The translations under genes and the position numbers were made by a program. The notes beneath the pieces are model-generated. The model was not told the DNA's origin, searched no databases, and saw only the letters and a program-made list of their open reading frames with translations. A stretch of 31,716 bases of DNA from Labilithrix sp. (GTDB taxonomy: Bacteria; Myxococcota; Polyangia; Polyangiales; Polyangiaceae). Where the stretch lies: the NCBI GenBank assembly GCA_028287035.1, contig JAQBQL010000241.1, positions 1 through 31,716 of the forward strand, written 5' to 3'. Shown in pieces: positions 30,898 through 31,716 of the stretch (the stretch's first letter is position 1; each line of letters starts with the position of its first letter).

Positions 30898-31716
30898 CCA
30901 CCTACGCCGGTGACCCCAATTCGTGGCCCGCAAGCCTCCCTCTTCTCGCGGACAACACGCCGCCGAGCGCGGCGGACATTGACGTTCCGCTCGAGGTGCT
31001 CGCCGACCGCACGGCGTACCTCAAGGCGCTCAACGTCGATCGCTACGACATCATGCCGTCGCTCAGCGGCAGCTGGACGTGCCCCGAGGGGGTCTATTGG
31101 GTCGACGTCATCGCGTGGGGCGGCGGTGGCGGCGGCGGCTGCGGCACGCCCGGCACGAGCGGGAGCCCCTCGACGACGGCGCCCTTGGGCGGTGGCGGTG
31201 GCGGCGGCGCCATCCTCACGCGGACGCGCTGCCCGGTGGTGCCCGGCACCACGTACCCGTACTTCGTTGGGGCTGGCGGCTCCGGTGGCGCCGGCCTCGC
31301 TGGAGGAAACTCGGGAGCCAACGGCGGAACCGACGGCACCGATTCGATCTTCGGGCCGTTCGTCGGCGGCATCATCGTCGGCCGAGGCGCCCAAGGCGGA
31401 GCGGCTCCCGGGTCGCCGTTCGGCGCGGCCACGAACGTCTACCCGTTCGTCCCCGGCGGCCAGGCGGTACGGCAGACGTACCCGCAGGGGGCCGTGAGGA
31501 GCGCAACGCCGATGGCAAGCGCCCTCCCGCTCCCACCGGCCCCTCAGGCGGGCGGGCAAGGCGGCGGCGCGACCTTCTCTGGTCAGGCCAGCGAGGGCGG
31601 TGGGTCCGCGCAGGGCCTCCCCGGCGGTCTGCCCGGCACGCCTGGCTCGACGATCACAAACCTCGGCGGCGGCGCGGGCGGCGGCGGCGGCGCAGGACCG
31701 GCGGGCGCGGGCGGCG
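30894..31716 (+). CDS. Gly-rich tail tip/fibre protein, C-terminal part outside window
   Basis: ATGA-coupled to the I-like gene and open to the last base (274 codons seen). Residues about 1-55 are an attachment part (DPNSWPASLPLLADNTPPSA). Then SGSWTCPEGVYWVDVIAWGGGGGGG starts a Gly-rich domain of the kind found in phage tail proteins, in which a W/P/V strand is followed by polyglycine. Long Gly/Ala/Ser runs continue to the edge. Gly-rich sandwiches can form receptor-binding tips. The end and any chaperone gene are beyond the window. Confidence 0.72.
   Translation, partial: MTTYAGDPNSWPASLPLLADNTPPSAADIDVPLEVLADRTAYLKALNVDRYDIMPSLSGSWTCPEGVYWVDVIAWGGGGGGGCGTPGTSGSPSTTAPLGGGGGGGAILTRTRCPVVPGTTYPYFVGAGGSGGAGLAGGNSGANGGTDGTDSIFGPFVGGIIVGRGAQGGAAPGSPFGAATNVYPFVPGGQAVRQTYPQGAVRSATPMASALPLPPAPQAGGQGGGATFSGQASEGGGSAQGLPGGLPGTPGSTITNLGGGAGGGGGAGPAGAGG

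Overview
The window is very GC-rich except for one short AT-rich patch. It starts in bacterial chromosome (a Ser/Thr protein kinase gene and tRNA-Phe) and then enters a prophage that fills the rest and runs off the right edge. High GC, GTG starts and a eukaryote-type kinase beside a tRNA suggest a myxobacterium-like host, but that is inference; nothing here fixes the species.

Layout. 1-1232 is the host boundary: the kinase (leftward, cut by the window edge) and tRNA-Phe(GAA), whose 3' half is the likely attL. 1134-5762 is a leftward early operon of mostly overlapping genes: two small Cys-rich proteins, a conserved phage protein of likely recombination function, a DUF1351-like coiled-coil protein, a RecE-like PD-(D/E)XK exonuclease, an excisionase-like HTH protein and a tyrosine integrase. 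5763-7416 is the lysogeny switch: an ImmA-type metalloprotease, an XRE repressor without a LexA-like protease domain, a divergent Cro-like protein, and three copies of an operator related to CATAGCTATGCC. 7553-13745 is a rightward early operon: three small unknown proteins, a DNA methyltransferase fused to an HNH endonuclease domain, a Cys-rich mini-protein, then a replication set of prim-pol type primase, SF2 helicase with zinc ribbon, VRR-NUC nuclease and P4-type SF3 helicase. 13746-14081 is AT-rich in its first part and rich in inverted repeats. From 14082 to the right edge is the late operon of a contractile-tailed phage: probable small terminase, a sigma-region-4-like regulator, large terminase, DUF935-like portal, Mu-I-like protease, scaffold-like protein, DUF2190-like decoration protein, Mu-T-like capsid, connector and tail completion genes, DUF2586-like sheath, tube, tail chaperone with a predicted -1 frameshift, tape measure, baseplate genes and a Gly-rich tail tip or fibre gene still open at the edge. 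No lysis genes and no attR are in the window.

How it works together. The repressor probably binds the shared operators that overlap the -10 boxes of two look-alike promoters, one leftward and one rightward. Each promoter places the first ATG exactly 6 nt after its -10, which predicts leaderless messages. ImmA would relieve repression. The leftward operon supplies recombination and integration/excision; the rightward operon supplies modification and replication.

The most novel signal is a 15-bp element (GACGCCTTCTTTTGA and close variants) 14-15 nt before the start codons of four late genes (portal, scaffold, sheath, baseplate wedge). In three of the four it overlaps the preceding stop codon, and the gap to the next gene is exactly 28 nt. 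It resembles in concept the start-associated sequences of cluster K mycobacteriophages, but the sequence is different.
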